From JAJDGF01 sp031549325 (lineage in GTDB: Bacteria > Bacillota > Clostridia > Christensenellales > Aristaeellaceae), in assembly GCA_031549325.1 (NCBI GenBank), contig JAVBQA010000031.1, positions 1-64,000 on the forward strand: 64,000 nt of DNA, given 5' to 3'. Positions 40,048 through 49,835 of the stretch are shown here, in pieces (the stretch's first letter is position 1; every line of letters begins with the position of its first letter). The notes beneath the pieces are model-generated. The model did no database searches, had not been told where the DNA came from, and worked only from the letters and a program-made list of their open reading frames with translations. The position numbers and the translations under genes are program-made.

Positions 40048-42785
40048 AGCGCCTCCAGCATTTTCGAGAGCTCCAGCAGCCGCGGGTCGTCCGCGCTCAG
40101 GAAACCCTCCTGCACATAATCGTTCACGCAGCGCTCCCCCGCCATCATCTCAAAAAGCATCATCTTGGGCAGCTCGGGCAGCGCTTCTCTCAGCGCCTCC
40201 AGCGCCGCGGGATTCTGATGGATGGCGCTAAGCGGAGAATCCAGCGTCAGCACGTCTTTGGGCATGATCTTTGCGATCTCATGCACGCCCGGTTTCAGGG
40301 TTTCCACAGCCTCGCCGGGCAGTTGCAGCTCGGCTGTCGCGCCAAACGGCACCACAAAGCGGTACTGCACCAAGTTCTCGTCGATCTTCCAGCCGCTTTC
40401 GATGCGCCCCACCGGCGAGTCGAAGATGGCTTTTGCGCTCCCCAGCAACCGATCGGGCTTGGGCGCCAGCAAAATCTTCCGGAAACCCGGGGCGCTCTCT
40501 ACCGGGTTGATGCCGCACACGTCGCGATACAGCCACTCCACGATCGAACCATAGGCGTAGTGGTTCAACGAGTTCATGCCGGTGTCGCTGATGCTGCCAT
40601 CCGGCAGGATTGAGTTCCAGCGCTCCCAGATGGTGGTCGCACCCATGTTGACCTCGTACAGCCAGGACGGAAAATCCTGCTGCAGAAGCAGTTTGTAAGC
40701 GATGTCGTTGTTGCCTGTGTTGGACAGCACGCGATTCAGATACGGCGTGCCTATAAACCCGGTGCGGAGGTGGTAGTTCGATTCCTTCAGTTTCAGCCGC
40801 AGCGCGTAGGCCGTCTTCTCCCGGTGCTTCACGGGCACAATGTCCATGAACAACGCCAGAATGTAAGCGGTCTGGGTGGTGACGGCCAGGCGGCCCGACG
40901 GCGTCAGGAACTCCCGCAAGATGGCGGCATGGATCTCGGCTTGCAGATTCTCATAAGCCGACGCGTCATCATGGAGCCCCAGCGCGCGGGCGGCCTTGAC
41001 CAGCAGGCGCGTGGAGTACAAATAGAAACAGCTGGCCAGATAGATGCGCTCTGTGCCGCCAAAGCGGTATCCGATGGGATCCTCTACGTCCAGCGACAGC
41101 CAGTCGCCGTAGTGGAAGCTGCCCTTCCACAGCCGCGTATCCCCACCCTTGTGGTCGTGCTCGCGCAGCGCGTCCACCCAACCCTTCATGGAGGGGTACT
41201 GCTCGCGCAAAGCAGTCAGGTCGCCGTAACGCACGTACAGGCTCCACGGGATGATCGTGGCCGCGTCTCCCCAGGCGCAAGCGCCCAGCTGATTCACGTC
41301 GTGCCTGGGCACCACGACAGGCACCCAGCCCCCTGTCTTTCTCTGTTCCATCAGCATGTCGTGCATGTATTTGCCGAAGAACGCGGCCACGTCCATGTTG
41401 AACGCGCCTGTGCCAAAGAACACCTGCGAGTCGCCCGTCCAGCCCATGCGCTCATCGCGCTGGGGGCAGTCGGTTGGCGTGTCCAGATAGTTGCCGCGCT
41501 GACCCCAGTAGGTGTTTTTGAACAGCTTGTTCACCAGCCTGTTGTCGGTCTCGACGCTGCCGGTGTCACGCATGTCTGAATACAGCACCAGTCCCCTGAA
41601 GTTGTCGATTTTCACCGCGCTGTGCCACTCCGTCAGTTTCACATAGCGGAACCCGAAGAACGTGAACTGCTGGCGCACCCAGCCCGCCTGGCCGTCGGAT
41701 TCATAGATGAATTCGGCCTTGGCTGTGCGCAGGTTGTCTCGATAAAAGTTACCGTCCTGCAGCACTTCGCCGAACTGTATGTGGATCCGCGAGCCCTTGG
41801 GGGCGTCGCAAAAAAAGCTGAGAAACCCCACCATGTTCTGCCCCATGTCCAGCACCGTCTCGCCCTTGGGCGTCTTGAGGATGTCGACCGGCCTGAGCTC
41901 GTGCATCACGCGGGTAGCCGGGCTGCGCCGCGCCTCCAGCAGCGCCTTTTTGATCTCGACGAGTTTCACCGGATAGGTTTTGGAGGTGTCGATCGTCCGG
42001 TCCTCGTGCTCGCCGTCGAAGATACCCGACGCAATGACCGAGCTGCGCCTGGCCTGCCAGGAAGCGTCCGACAGCACCACCTGCTCGTCGCCGTTCTGAT
42101 AGCGGATGTGCATCTCTAAGATCAGCGCGAACTCATGGCCGTACTGGAAGTTCTGGCGGCGATTCAGCCCGTAGCGCCCCTTATACCAGCCGTTGCCCAG
42201 CGCGGCCTCCAGCGTGTTCCCGCCCCGCTTCAGCGCGTCGGTTACATCGTAGGTCTGATAGGGCAGCCACATGTCATAAGCGCACAGCCCGGGTGCGAGA
42301 AACTCGTCCCCCACCTTGCGCCCGTTCAGGCTCAGTTCATAAAGTCCCAGCCCACACGCGTACACGCGCGCGGAGGCGACCTGCTTGTCCACAGGGACCT
42401 CGGTGAGCAGCACCGGATGCCACTCGGAATTGAAGTCGGGCGCGATCCACTCGGCCGCCCAAGGCTCGTCGAGCTTCCCGGTTTCAAACCAGGCGGCATC
42501 GCTGGCGAGCGACTCGCCCAGATCCGTCACCACGCTCACCCGCCAGTAGTAGCGCGTACGGGGCGCGAGCTTCATCGGCAGCGGATAGCAGACGCTGTCG
42601 ATATCCGCCCTCCTGCCGCTGTCAAAGGCCAGCTTTTCGAAATCCGGCGTCATCGACACCTCGACCCGCGAGGTTTTCGCGCATTCGCCGTCGGCCTCCA
42701 CAACCCACGACAACCGGGGCGCATCGCCCAGCGCGTGCCCCAGCGGATTGGTTAGCCGGTTGGTGAGAAGGTTGACAATGGCCAT
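40044..42785 (-). CDS. Alpha-L-rhamnosidase (GH78)
   Basis: 913 residues with the multi-domain GH78 layout: N-terminal beta-sandwiches with PRLSWVVEAD and ARVYACGLGLYELSLNGRKVGDEFLAPG (in parts), then the (alpha/alpha)6 catalytic domain with the diagnostic LDTPTDCPQRDERMGWTGD containing the acid Glu, and CAWGDAATIIPW. A C-terminal sandwich follows. No signal peptide, so it acts on imported rhamnosides in the cytoplasm. The ATG at 42785 has GGAGGG eight bases upstream. It lies directly after the ABC permease genes, which likely bring in its substrate (oligosaccharides of rhamnogalacturonan or plant rhamnosides). Confidence 0.95.
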   Translation of the reverse strand: MAIVNLLTNRLTNPLGHALGDAPRLSWVVEADGECAKTSRVEVSMTPDFEKLAFDSGRRADIDSVCYPLPMKLAPRTRYYWRVSVVTDLGESLASDAAWFETGKLDEPWAAEWIAPDFNSEWHPVLLTEVPVDKQVASARVYACGLGLYELSLNGRKVGDEFLAPGLCAYDMWLPYQTYDVTDALKRGGNTLEAALGNGWYKGRYGLNRRQNFQYGHEFALILEMHIRYQNGDEQVVLSDASWQARRSSVIASGIFDGEHEDRTIDTSKTYPVKLVEIKKALLEARRSPATRVMHELRPVDILKTPKGETVLDMGQNMVGFLSFFCDAPKGSRIHIQFGEVLQDGNFYRDNLRTAKAEFIYESDGQAGWVRQQFTFFGFRYVKLTEWHSAVKIDNFRGLVLYSDMRDTGSVETDNRLVNKLFKNTYWGQRGNYLDTPTDCPQRDERMGWTGDSQVFFGTGAFNMDVAAFFGKYMHDMLMEQRKTGGWVPVVVPRHDVNQLGACAWGDAATIIPWSLYVRYGDLTALREQYPSMKGWVDALREHDHKGGDTRLWKGSFHYGDWLSLDVEDPIGYRFGGTERIYLASCFYLYSTRLLVKAARALGLHDDASAYENLQAEIHAAILREFLTPSGRLAVTTQTAYILALFMDIVPVKHREKTAYALRLKLKESNYHLRTGFIGTPYLNRVLSNTGNNDIAYKLLLQQDFPSWLYEVNMGATTIWERWNSILPDGSISDTGMNSLNHYAYGSIVEWLYRDVCGINPVESAPGFRKILLAPKPDRLLGSAKAIFDSPVGRIESGWKIDENLVQYRFVVPFGATAELQLPGEAVETLKPGVHEIAKIMPKDVLTLDSPLSAIHQNPAALEALREALPELPKMMLFEMMAGERCVNDYVQEGFLSADDPRLLELSKMLEAL

Positions 42786-42798
42786 CAATAATGCCCTC

Positions 42799-43635
42799 CT
42801 ATCCTTTGACCGCGCCGGCGGTCATCCCCTCGATGACCAGCTTGTTCATCGAGATGTAGATCATCAGCGTCGGCATGACGCTGATGGCGATGCACGCGAA
42901 GATCGCCCCCCAGTTGCGGTTGCCGTATTGGTCGGAGAAATACAGCAGGCCCGTCTGCACGGTCTTGAGCGCGCTGTCGTTGATAAAGGTCATGGAGAAC
43001 ATCAGATCGTTCCAGCGGAAATAGAACTGAATGACGCCCACCGTGACGATGCCGGTCTTCATCAGCGGCAGCACGATGCGCGAAAACACCTGATAGATGT
43101 TTGCGCCGTCGATGACGCTTGCCTCAATCAGCTCGTCGGGCAGCGCCACCAGATAACTCCTGAGCAGGAAGACCGACAGCGGCAGGCCGAACGCGATGTA
43201 CGTCAGAATCAGCGACATGCGCGAATTGATCAGGCCCAGGTTGTTGTAGATGGTGTACAGCGGGATCAGCACCACCGCCGTGGGCACCATGATGCCGCTG
43301 AGAAACAGGTTCATCACGCGGCCGCGCCACTTCCATTGCATTTTGGTCAGCGCGAACGCGCTGGTGGTGGCCAAAAGAATGATGAGCACCAGCGCGGAAA
43401 CCGTTACGATGGCGCTGTTCATGAAGTAGATGTTCATGCGCCCGCGGTTCCAGGCCTCCACATAGTTCTGCCAATACAGCCCTTGGGGCAGCGCGTAGGA
43501 TGCCGACAGCGAGAATTCGGTGTTGCTCTTGAACGAGCTCATCAGGATCCAAAAGATCGGGTAGATCTCCACGAACAGAAACAGAGCGATCAGCAGCTTG
43601 CCGATGATGGCCATTGCGCCTTTCTTCTTGACCAT
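42799..43635 (-). CDS. Sugar ABC transporter permease (MalG type)
   Basis: 278 residues with six helices; the EAA loop contains ELIEASVIDGANIYQVFSRIVLPL (in parts), and the protein ends GMTAGAVKG. One base separates its ATG from the MalF-type stop. No ATPase gene nearby; a shared ATPase elsewhere is expected. Confidence 0.95.
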   Translation of the reverse strand: MVKKKGAMAIIGKLLIALFLFVEIYPIFWILMSSFKSNTEFSLSASYALPQGLYWQNYVEAWNRGRMNIYFMNSAIVTVSALVLIILLATTSAFALTKMQWKWRGRVMNLFLSGIMVPTAVVLIPLYTIYNNLGLINSRMSLILTYIAFGLPLSVFLLRSYLVALPDELIEASVIDGANIYQVFSRIVLPLMKTGIVTVGVIQFYFRWNDLMFSMTFINDSALKTVQTGLLYFSDQYGNRNWGAIFACIAISVMPTLMIYISMNKLVIEGMTAGAVKG

Positions 43636-43636
43636 G

Positions 43637-44518
43637 TCAATACCGCTCCTTTCCGACCAGGTTGACGATCTGCGTCATCACCAAGCACTGAATCAGGATC
43701 AGAATTGCCACGGCGCTGCCATAGCCATACTGGTCAAACTTGAACGCGTTCTGGTACATGTTCATCGTCATGGATGCCGTGGCGTTGCCCGGGCCGCCGC
43801 CGGTCAGCGCCGTGGCGCTCTCGAACATTTTGATGGTGCCGGTGAAGCTGAACACGAAGCAGGTGGTCAGGATCGTCTTGAGCATGGGCAGCAAAATGTG
43901 TCCAAACAACCGGAAGCTGCTGGCGCCGTCGATGTGCGCAGCCTCGATGATCTCCTCGGGAATGTCGACCAGCGCGCCGTAAATGATCACTGTATAAAAC
44001 CCAATGGCCGTCCAGATGTCCATGATGCACAGCGCGCCAAAGGCGGTGCCCGACTGCCCCAGCCAAGGCTGCACCAAAAAGCCCAAGCCGATTCGATCCA
44101 GCACAGCGTTGATCAACCCGTAGCTGGGTACCAGCGCGTACATCTTGATGAACATCTGCGCCACGGCCACCGCGGGCAGAATTGTCGGAATGAAGATCAA
44201 GGTCCGGGACAGCGTCTTAAACTTCTTGACGCTGAAATGCACCATCAGCGCCGACATCAGCCCAAAGCACACCTGGCAGGGCGTGACGATGGCGATGTAG
44301 CGCCAGTTGACCTTGATGGCGTTGACGGTCTGCGGATTGCTCCACATGTCGATGTAGTTTTGCAGCCCATAGAACTGAAAATTCATGCCGGGCATGCCGG
44401 AGAACAGCGAATAAACGAACGTCCAGATGATCGGGATGAAGATAACCCCCACAAAGATCACGAAGGCGGGCAGCACAAACAGGCAAATCGCCCGCTTGTC
44501 GCGCAGCACTTTTTCCAT
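43637..44518 (-). CDS. Sugar ABC transporter permease (MalF type)
   Basis: 293 residues, six membrane segments, EAA loop with EIIEAAHIDGASSFRLFGHILLPM (in parts) and TALTGGGPGNATASMTM. The ATG at 44518 (EKVLRDKRAICLF) is preferred; upstream ATG 44539 lies next to a stem-loop. The ribosome-binding site is weak (GGGGG). Confidence 0.93.
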   Translation of the reverse strand: MEKVLRDKRAICLFVLPAFVIFVGVIFIPIIWTFVYSLFSGMPGMNFQFYGLQNYIDMWSNPQTVNAIKVNWRYIAIVTPCQVCFGLMSALMVHFSVKKFKTLSRTLIFIPTILPAVAVAQMFIKMYALVPSYGLINAVLDRIGLGFLVQPWLGQSGTAFGALCIMDIWTAIGFYTVIIYGALVDIPEEIIEAAHIDGASSFRLFGHILLPMLKTILTTCFVFSFTGTIKMFESATALTGGGPGNATASMTMNMYQNAFKFDQYGYGSAVAILILIQCLVMTQIVNLVGKERY

Positions 44519-44541
44519 GAGATCAAGCCCCCAATCCATTA

Positions 44542-44575
44542 CCGGGGAAAGGCGCCGAAGCGCGCCTTTCCCCGG
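44542..44575 (-). other. Intercistronic stem-loop after the second binding-protein gene
   Basis: A perfect 14-base stem (44542-44555 with 44562-44575), loop of six bases, no T tract. It probably stabilises the binding-protein message and lowers expression of the permeases. Confidence 0.75.
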
Positions 44576-44600
44576 GGTGTTCCGGAATGCCGTTCGGGCA

Positions 44601-45893
44601 TTAGCCCCTGTTTTTGTCCGCGGAGTTCTGCAACTGGGTCATGTAGTCCTCGGCGGTCATCTCGCCGGAGTACAGCAGCGCGATGTTGTCCTGGGCCAGC
44701 GTGCTGGTCTCGGAATCCATCTTCGCTTCGAACCACAGGAACGCGCCTTTGGCGCTGCCGAGCGCGTCGCCCACGATCTGGGTGTACACCGGCAGATCGG
44801 CGGGCATCTCGTTGATCTTGTAGCCCTTGAAGGTGCCGAAGTTCTGCATGGAGTAGTCGCCGATGCGCGGCAGCACATACTTCATCCAGTCGCCGACCGC
44901 CTCGTCATACTTCTTGGCGGAGAACATCATGATGTTGCCACAGTTCATGGAGTAGTCGTCCAGCGTGCTCTGGTCGTTGTCCAGCGGCACGTTGAAGAAA
45001 CCGACGCCTTCCGGGCCGGCGGCGTTCTCCGGCTGAGACAGGTTCTGGGTGATCCAGCTGCCGTTGTACTGCATGGCGGCCTGGCCGTTCATCAGCATCT
45101 CGGTGGCGGTGCCCGGATCGATTGTGGTCATGCCCTGCACGAAGTATTCGTTCTTGGCCATGTCCTGGAACATCTGCGCAGCCTCGACATAGGGCGCGTC
45201 GGTGAACTTCGCCGTGCCTTCCATGGCGTCCTTCACGGCGTTCAGGCCGACGTGACGCGCCACATAGGCGTTCAGCACGCGGGTCATGGGCCACTTGTCC
45301 TTTCCGCCCTGGGCGATCGGCGCGATGCCGGCGTCCTTCAGTTTCTGGCACACGATCATGAACTCGTCCCAGGTCTTCGGCACTTCGACGCCTGCCTTCT
45401 CAAACAGCGCCTTGTTGTACCAGAAGCCTTCCACGTTCAGGCCCAGCGGCAGGTCGTACAGGCCGACGCCGTCCACCAGATTGACGAGCAGCGAAGCGGC
45501 GCCTTCATCCACGCAGTCGCGAATGCCCAGCTCGGTCAGCGCCTTGTCCAGATCCAGGATCTGGCCAGACTCAATGACCTTCTTCAGGCGCTTGCCTGAC
45601 TCGTAGATGCAGATCTCGGGCAGGTCATCGCTGGCCATCAGCGTGGTGACCTTCTGGTCCAGGTTCTCGATGCTCACGAACTCGTAGTCCAGCTTGAAGT
45701 TGTCGACGGTCTCGCCGTACTCCTTGGACAGCTCGTTCAGAATGTAGCCGTTCGTCGAGGGGTTGGTCTCGTCCCAGATGGACAACAGCTTGATCGTGCG
45801 CGACTGGAATTTGGTCTCGGCGTTTACCGAGACGGCACCCAGCAGCCCCGCGACCATCAGAACAACCAGGGTCAGGGAAAGCAGCTTCTTCAT
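44601..45893 (-). CDS. Extracellular sugar-binding protein (family 1)
   Basis: 430 residues with a signal peptide (KKLLSLTLVVLMVAGLLGAVSVNAE, in parts) and no lipobox Cys. Binding-fold features are MASDDLPEICIYESG, YDLPLGLNVEGFWYNKALFEKAGV (in parts), MLMNGQAAMQYNGSW and WFEAKMDSE. It probably presents a rhamnose-containing glycoside to the adjacent permeases, given the following GH78 gene. GGAGAGG precedes the ATG. Confidence 0.94.
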   Translation of the reverse strand: MKKLLSLTLVVLMVAGLLGAVSVNAETKFQSRTIKLLSIWDETNPSTNGYILNELSKEYGETVDNFKLDYEFVSIENLDQKVTTLMASDDLPEICIYESGKRLKKVIESGQILDLDKALTELGIRDCVDEGAASLLVNLVDGVGLYDLPLGLNVEGFWYNKALFEKAGVEVPKTWDEFMIVCQKLKDAGIAPIAQGGKDKWPMTRVLNAYVARHVGLNAVKDAMEGTAKFTDAPYVEAAQMFQDMAKNEYFVQGMTTIDPGTATEMLMNGQAAMQYNGSWITQNLSQPENAAGPEGVGFFNVPLDNDQSTLDDYSMNCGNIMMFSAKKYDEAVGDWMKYVLPRIGDYSMQNFGTFKGYKINEMPADLPVYTQIVGDALGSAKGAFLWFEAKMDSETSTLAQDNIALLYSGEMTAEDYMTQLQNSADKNRG

Positions 45894-45974
45894 GACATTT
45901 CCTCTCCTATTTATAGATTCCTGATATTTGCAGCAGACATGCTCGTCCGCCTACTGCCGAGTGGAACAGACCGC

Positions 45975-46002
45975 CCGTTCGGCGCGGTCCCGCGCCGAAC
46001 GG
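45975..46002 (-). other. Perfect 12-base stem-loop between isomerase and binding-protein genes
   Basis: CCGTTCGGCGCG (45975-45986) pairs perfectly with CGCGCCGAACGG (45991-46002) around GTCC. There is no T tract. It divides the catabolic half (transketolase to isomerase) from the transport half of the operon and may act as a partial terminator or RNA processing site. The rest of the 157-base gap shows no clear promoter. Confidence 0.6.
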
Positions 46003-46050
46003 CCCCAAGGGGCTAATATAGAAAACCGCCACGGCAACCCGCACACGCGC

Positions 46051-47454
46051 TCACGAATGCCGGTATACCTCAAACCCCATGTAGTTCCCCAGCGCCTCCT
46101 CTAGCACGTCGGCCACGGTGGCCTGGGTCAGCGCCACGTGGTGCTCGTAGCCATTCGTGGTCAGGTGGCGCATCAATCCGTTCAGATCCGGCACCCGGCA
46201 CACCGCCACGCCGCCAAACGTGGGCAGCGGATCGCCGGTGAATTCCCCCTCGCCCAGGTAGCACTTGATGACGCCGCGCTTGTCGTCTGTCGACAGCTTC
46301 AGATACGTCATCGCGCCCGGCCTGACCCGACCCTTCAGCGCGCCAAAGCTGACCTCAGTCCCAAGCGTGGTGGCCAGAATGTCCAGGTTGCCGATCTCAG
46401 GCTTGTTTTCAAACGCACACGCCGGATAGTTGGAGCAGTGCACGTTGATGCACTTGTCCCTTTCATTCTTATAGTTGTTGTTCCAGTCCTGATAGATGGG
46501 CGGCACGCCGCTGGCTTTAAGCAGCGCCAGCATGGAAATCGCGCCCATCACATCGGTTTCACACGCGGACGGCAGCCCGCGCTCGCCCATCATGGACATC
46601 GCCAGGCACGCCGCGCAGCCGTAGTTGGCCTCCACGCTGTCCCAGCACATAATGGCGCTCGCGTCGCACCGGTGGCTCGCCATCCAATCCTCCATCACGA
46701 TGCACAGCTTGGCCTGCCGCTCCACCTTTTCATCAGAGACGGATTTGTCGATGTTCCCGTAAGCGCGGATCTCGGAGATTTTGTCTTCGATGCGCTTTGC
46801 ATCCCTCAGCGCCCCGATGTCGGCCAGGATCTCGGAGAAATCCTCGGTCTCGACCGTGATGCCGCAACCCTGCAGCAGCTTCTCAGAGAAACGCACCGTG
46901 CGGAACGGCTGCACCCGCGCGCCGATCTGGGCAATTCTTGCGGTGCGCATGGCCTTGACAACAGCGCACACGCGGCTGAACCTCTCGACGTCGGCCTCGA
47001 ACTCTTCCGACTCGATGGCGCAGGTATGCCTACTGGTCAGGCTGTACTTGATGCCGCACTGGTACAGGTTGTTGCACAGACTCAGCTTGCCGCAGAACGC
47101 GTCTCTGCGGTTCTCGAGTTGCAGCTTGTCAAACTCGTCGTCACAGGCCTGGATCAGGATCGGGCAGTCCAGCCGGGACATGCGGATGGCGTCCGCGATC
47201 CCCGCCTCCTCGCCGAAATTGGGCAGGCAGATGATCACGCCATCGATCACGTCCGCGTGGTTTCTGAACAGCTGTGCACACTTTTGCGCCTCTTCATAGG
47301 TCATGGTCTGGCCCATGTTGGTGTCTTCGGGCAGCAGCGTGATCACGTCGTGCCCCCATGCGCGCAGTTTGTTCAGCAGCTGTTCGCGGGCGGTCAGCAC
47401 CAGATGATCCGGGAAAAACGAGCGGTTGGAAATCAAGACACCGAATGTTGACAT
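46051..47454 (-). CDS. L-fucose/L-arabinose isomerase-family sugar isomerase
   Basis: 467 residues. The fold of FucI/AraA-like isomerases is suggested by VIDGVIICLPNFGEEAGIADAIR (in parts), ARIAQIGARVQPFRTVRFSEKLLQGCGI (in parts), the metal-ligand regions MCWDSVEANYGCAACLAMSMMGE (Glu) and CETDVMGAISMLALL (Asp), and the HCSNYPA and HHVALTQA segments (His). It converts an aldose to a ketose. It is followed by binding protein and preceded by an FGGY kinase, so it likely makes the kinase substrate. Shorter than typical FucI (~590), similar to FucI-like family members of ~470. Confidence 0.85.
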   Translation of the reverse strand: MSTFGVLISNRSFFPDHLVLTAREQLLNKLRAWGHDVITLLPEDTNMGQTMTYEEAQKCAQLFRNHADVIDGVIICLPNFGEEAGIADAIRMSRLDCPILIQACDDEFDKLQLENRRDAFCGKLSLCNNLYQCGIKYSLTSRHTCAIESEEFEADVERFSRVCAVVKAMRTARIAQIGARVQPFRTVRFSEKLLQGCGITVETEDFSEILADIGALRDAKRIEDKISEIRAYGNIDKSVSDEKVERQAKLCIVMEDWMASHRCDASAIMCWDSVEANYGCAACLAMSMMGERGLPSACETDVMGAISMLALLKASGVPPIYQDWNNNYKNERDKCINVHCSNYPACAFENKPEIGNLDILATTLGTEVSFGALKGRVRPGAMTYLKLSTDDKRGVIKCYLGEGEFTGDPLPTFGGVAVCRVPDLNGLMRHLTTNGYEHHVALTQATVADVLEEALGNYMGFEVYRHS

Positions 47455-47468
47455 CTTCTTCTCTCCTT

Positions 47469-48905
47469 CTATCTGGCGCGGCGCACCGCGTCGGCCCAGC
47501 CTTCGCGCACGACTCGCACCTGATCCGCATCCATTGCGGGCGCATAGCTGGCCGCGTGGGGCGCGCGCCCCCCAATGCCATCAAAGCTCAAATATAGACC
47601 CGCTGCCAGCCCCGCCATATAGGCGGCGCCCAGCGCTGTCAGATCCTTCTCAGGCGAGCAGCGCACCTCGCAACCGGCGAAATCGGCCTGCGCCTGCATC
47701 AGCAGCTTGTTGACCGAGCCACCGCCGTCAGCGTGCAGCGCGCGCACTGGCAACCCCGTGTCTTTTCGCATGGCATCCAGCACGTCGGCGTTCTGGTGCG
47801 CGATGGACAGAAGCGCCGCCCGCACCACATGGGCACGCGTCGTTCCCCGGTTCATGCCGCACAGGATCGCGCGGGCGTTGCTGTCGAAGTAAGGCGCGCC
47901 CAGGCCTGAAAACGCGGGCACAAGCGTTACGCCGTCGGTGCCGGGAACGGAGCTTGCGATGGCTTCTACCTCGGCGATGTCGTCGATCAGCCGCAGCTCT
48001 TCCTTAAGCCAAACCAGCGTATCCGCCGAGCAGGTGATGTTGCCCTCCAGCACATAACAAACCCTGCCCTGAAACCCAAACCCCACCGAGGCCGACAACC
48101 CATGCCTCGAGAGCACAGGCGCCTCGCCCACGTTCAGCATCAAGCTGGAGCCGGTTCCGTAGCTGGTCTTTACCATGCCTTGCGCGTGGCAGCCGTGGCC
48201 AAACAGCGAGGCGTGGCTGTCGCCCAACACGCAGCGAATCGGCGCGCCATCGCGTTCCCCGAACGCCGCGTCAGACGGCAGGATCCGCTCGGCCAGCAGA
48301 GACTCGGGGATGCCGAAAATGTCGAGCAACTCGTCGTCCCAGGCGAGCGTCCGCAGGTTCATCAGCTGGGTGCGGCTGGCGTTGCTGACATCCGTCGCAA
48401 ACGTCTTGCCGTTCGTCAGTCGATACAGCAGATAACTGTCCACTGTACCGGCGCACAATTCACCCGCTTCTGCGCGGCGCTTGACGTCCGGATGTTCTTG
48501 AAGCACAGCGGCCAGCTTGGCCGCCGGATAGTAGGGCGACAGCAGCAACCCCGTCTTGTCAAGCACCCGTTCGGCATGCTCAAACAGCGACCTGCACAGC
48601 CCCTCCGCGCGCACATCCTGCCAAACCACCGCCGGGCAAACGGGTTCGCCGGTCTTCCGGTCCCAGACCACCGTTGTCTCGCGCTGGTTTGCGATGGCCA
48701 TGGCGGCTATCTCGCCTCGTCCCACCTCGCCGATCAGCTTCAGCGTGTTCGCATAGATCTCATTGGCGTCATGCTCCACCCGTCCTGGCGCGGGATAGTG
48801 CTGCTTGTGGGGCAGCGTGGCCCTTCTCACAATTTCGCCGCGCGCATTCACCAAAATAGCCTTGGTGCCAGAGGTGGATTGGTCGATGGCGAGAACACAA
48901 CCCAT
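47469..48905 (-). CDS. FGGY carbohydrate kinase (glycerol-kinase-like)
   Basis: 478 residues. The N-terminal ASKHA phosphate loop is VLAIDQSTSGTKAILV; NQRETTVVWDRKTGEPV and AVVWQD resemble glycerol kinase. The second lobe has SYGTGSSLMLNVG, PAFSGLGAPYFDSNARAILCGM (in parts) and the adenosine site ADGGGSVNKLLMQ. Because it sits between a sugar isomerase and a two-subunit transketolase, it more likely phosphorylates a ketose (such as a ketopentose, apulose or tetrulose) than glycerol. No glycerol-specific neighbour is present. GGGAGG lies nine bases before the ATG. Confidence 0.9.
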   Translation of the reverse strand: MGCVLAIDQSTSGTKAILVNARGEIVRRATLPHKQHYPAPGRVEHDANEIYANTLKLIGEVGRGEIAAMAIANQRETTVVWDRKTGEPVCPAVVWQDVRAEGLCRSLFEHAERVLDKTGLLLSPYYPAAKLAAVLQEHPDVKRRAEAGELCAGTVDSYLLYRLTNGKTFATDVSNASRTQLMNLRTLAWDDELLDIFGIPESLLAERILPSDAAFGERDGAPIRCVLGDSHASLFGHGCHAQGMVKTSYGTGSSLMLNVGEAPVLSRHGLSASVGFGFQGRVCYVLEGNITCSADTLVWLKEELRLIDDIAEVEAIASSVPGTDGVTLVPAFSGLGAPYFDSNARAILCGMNRGTTRAHVVRAALLSIAHQNADVLDAMRKDTGLPVRALHADGGGSVNKLLMQAQADFAGCEVRCSPEKDLTALGAAYMAGLAAGLYLSFDGIGGRAPHAASYAPAMDADQVRVVREGWADAVRRAR

Positions 48906-48908
48906 CGC

Positions 48909-49835
48909 TTACACCCTCCCAAGCAGCCCGAGCGCAGCGCCGGCGATGCCTTTAGCGTTCAGGCCATAGTGGTCGAACACGTCCTGGCTGGCGCCGTTGT
49001 AGAGCGGCTCCACAGGCAACCCCATGATCTTCATCCTGGTAGGGAGCTTTTGGCTCAACAACTCAGCGACCGCGCCGCCCAAGCCGCCCGCGACGGCGTG
49101 CTCCTCGATTGTCACCACAGCGCCAGTCTGTGCAGCTTTCAGCACAGCTTTTTCGTCCAGCGGCTTCAGTGTGTGCATGTCCAGCACGCTGGCAGAGATG
49201 CCCAGCCCTTCCAGTCGCTGGGCCGCCTCTACCGCGTGGAACACCATTTCGCCGCAGGCAATCAGGCTCACATCCTTGCCCTGGCGCAACCAGTTTGCCT
49301 TGCCGATCAGAACCTGAGCGCCCTGGGGATACACATCCGGCACGTCGCCGCGCCCTACGCGCACGTAGGTCGGATCGTGCGTCTTGCACAGCTGGCGCGT
49401 CATGGCTGCGGCGGAGTTTGCGTCGGCGGGCAGGATCACGGTCATGTTGGGGATCGCACGCATCAGCGCCACGTCTTGCGTTGCGTGGTGGGTGGTGCCC
49501 AGCGCGCCGTAGCTGACGCCGCCCGACACGCCGATGATCTTCACATTCATCTGGGAATACGCCATGTCAACCTTGACCTGCTCGGCGGCCCGCATCGAAA
49601 AGAAGCACGCCGGGCCGCACACGAATGGACGCAGGCCCGCATTGGCCAGCCCCGCGCCGATGCCCACGGCATCCTGTTCGGCGATTCCGCACTCGACAAA
49701 CTGCCCGGGCAGCTCGTCGGCAAACTGATTCAGCGTGACCGAGCCCCGGCTGTCGGTGCACAGCGCGAAGATGGTTTTGTCCTCTCGAGCGATTTGCAGC
49801 AGCGTCTCCGTGATTGCCTTTCTCGCAGCTTTCAT
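48909..49835 (-). CDS. Transketolase, C-terminal subunit (first split transketolase)
   Basis: 308 residues comprising the pyrimidine-binding and C-terminal domains. The catalytic Glu for thiamine diphosphate lies in FVECGIAEQDAVGIGAGLA; substrate-binding His residues are in GTTHHATQDVAL. It overlaps the N-subunit gene by four bases. With the isomerase and FGGY kinase it can split a phosphorylated ketose into a two-carbon unit and a shortened aldose. This gene order resembles published D-apiose pathways (isomerase, apulose kinase, AptA/AptB transketolase), but substrate is not proven. Confidence 0.94.
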   Translation of the reverse strand: MKAARKAITETLLQIAREDKTIFALCTDSRGSVTLNQFADELPGQFVECGIAEQDAVGIGAGLANAGLRPFVCGPACFFSMRAAEQVKVDMAYSQMNVKIIGVSGGVSYGALGTTHHATQDVALMRAIPNMTVILPADANSAAAMTRQLCKTHDPTYVRVGRGDVPDVYPQGAQVLIGKANWLRQGKDVSLIACGEMVFHAVEAAQRLEGLGISASVLDMHTLKPLDEKAVLKAAQTGAVVTIEEHAVAGGLGGAVAELLSQKLPTRMKIMGLPVEPLYNGASQDVFDHYGLNAKGIAGAALGLLGRV

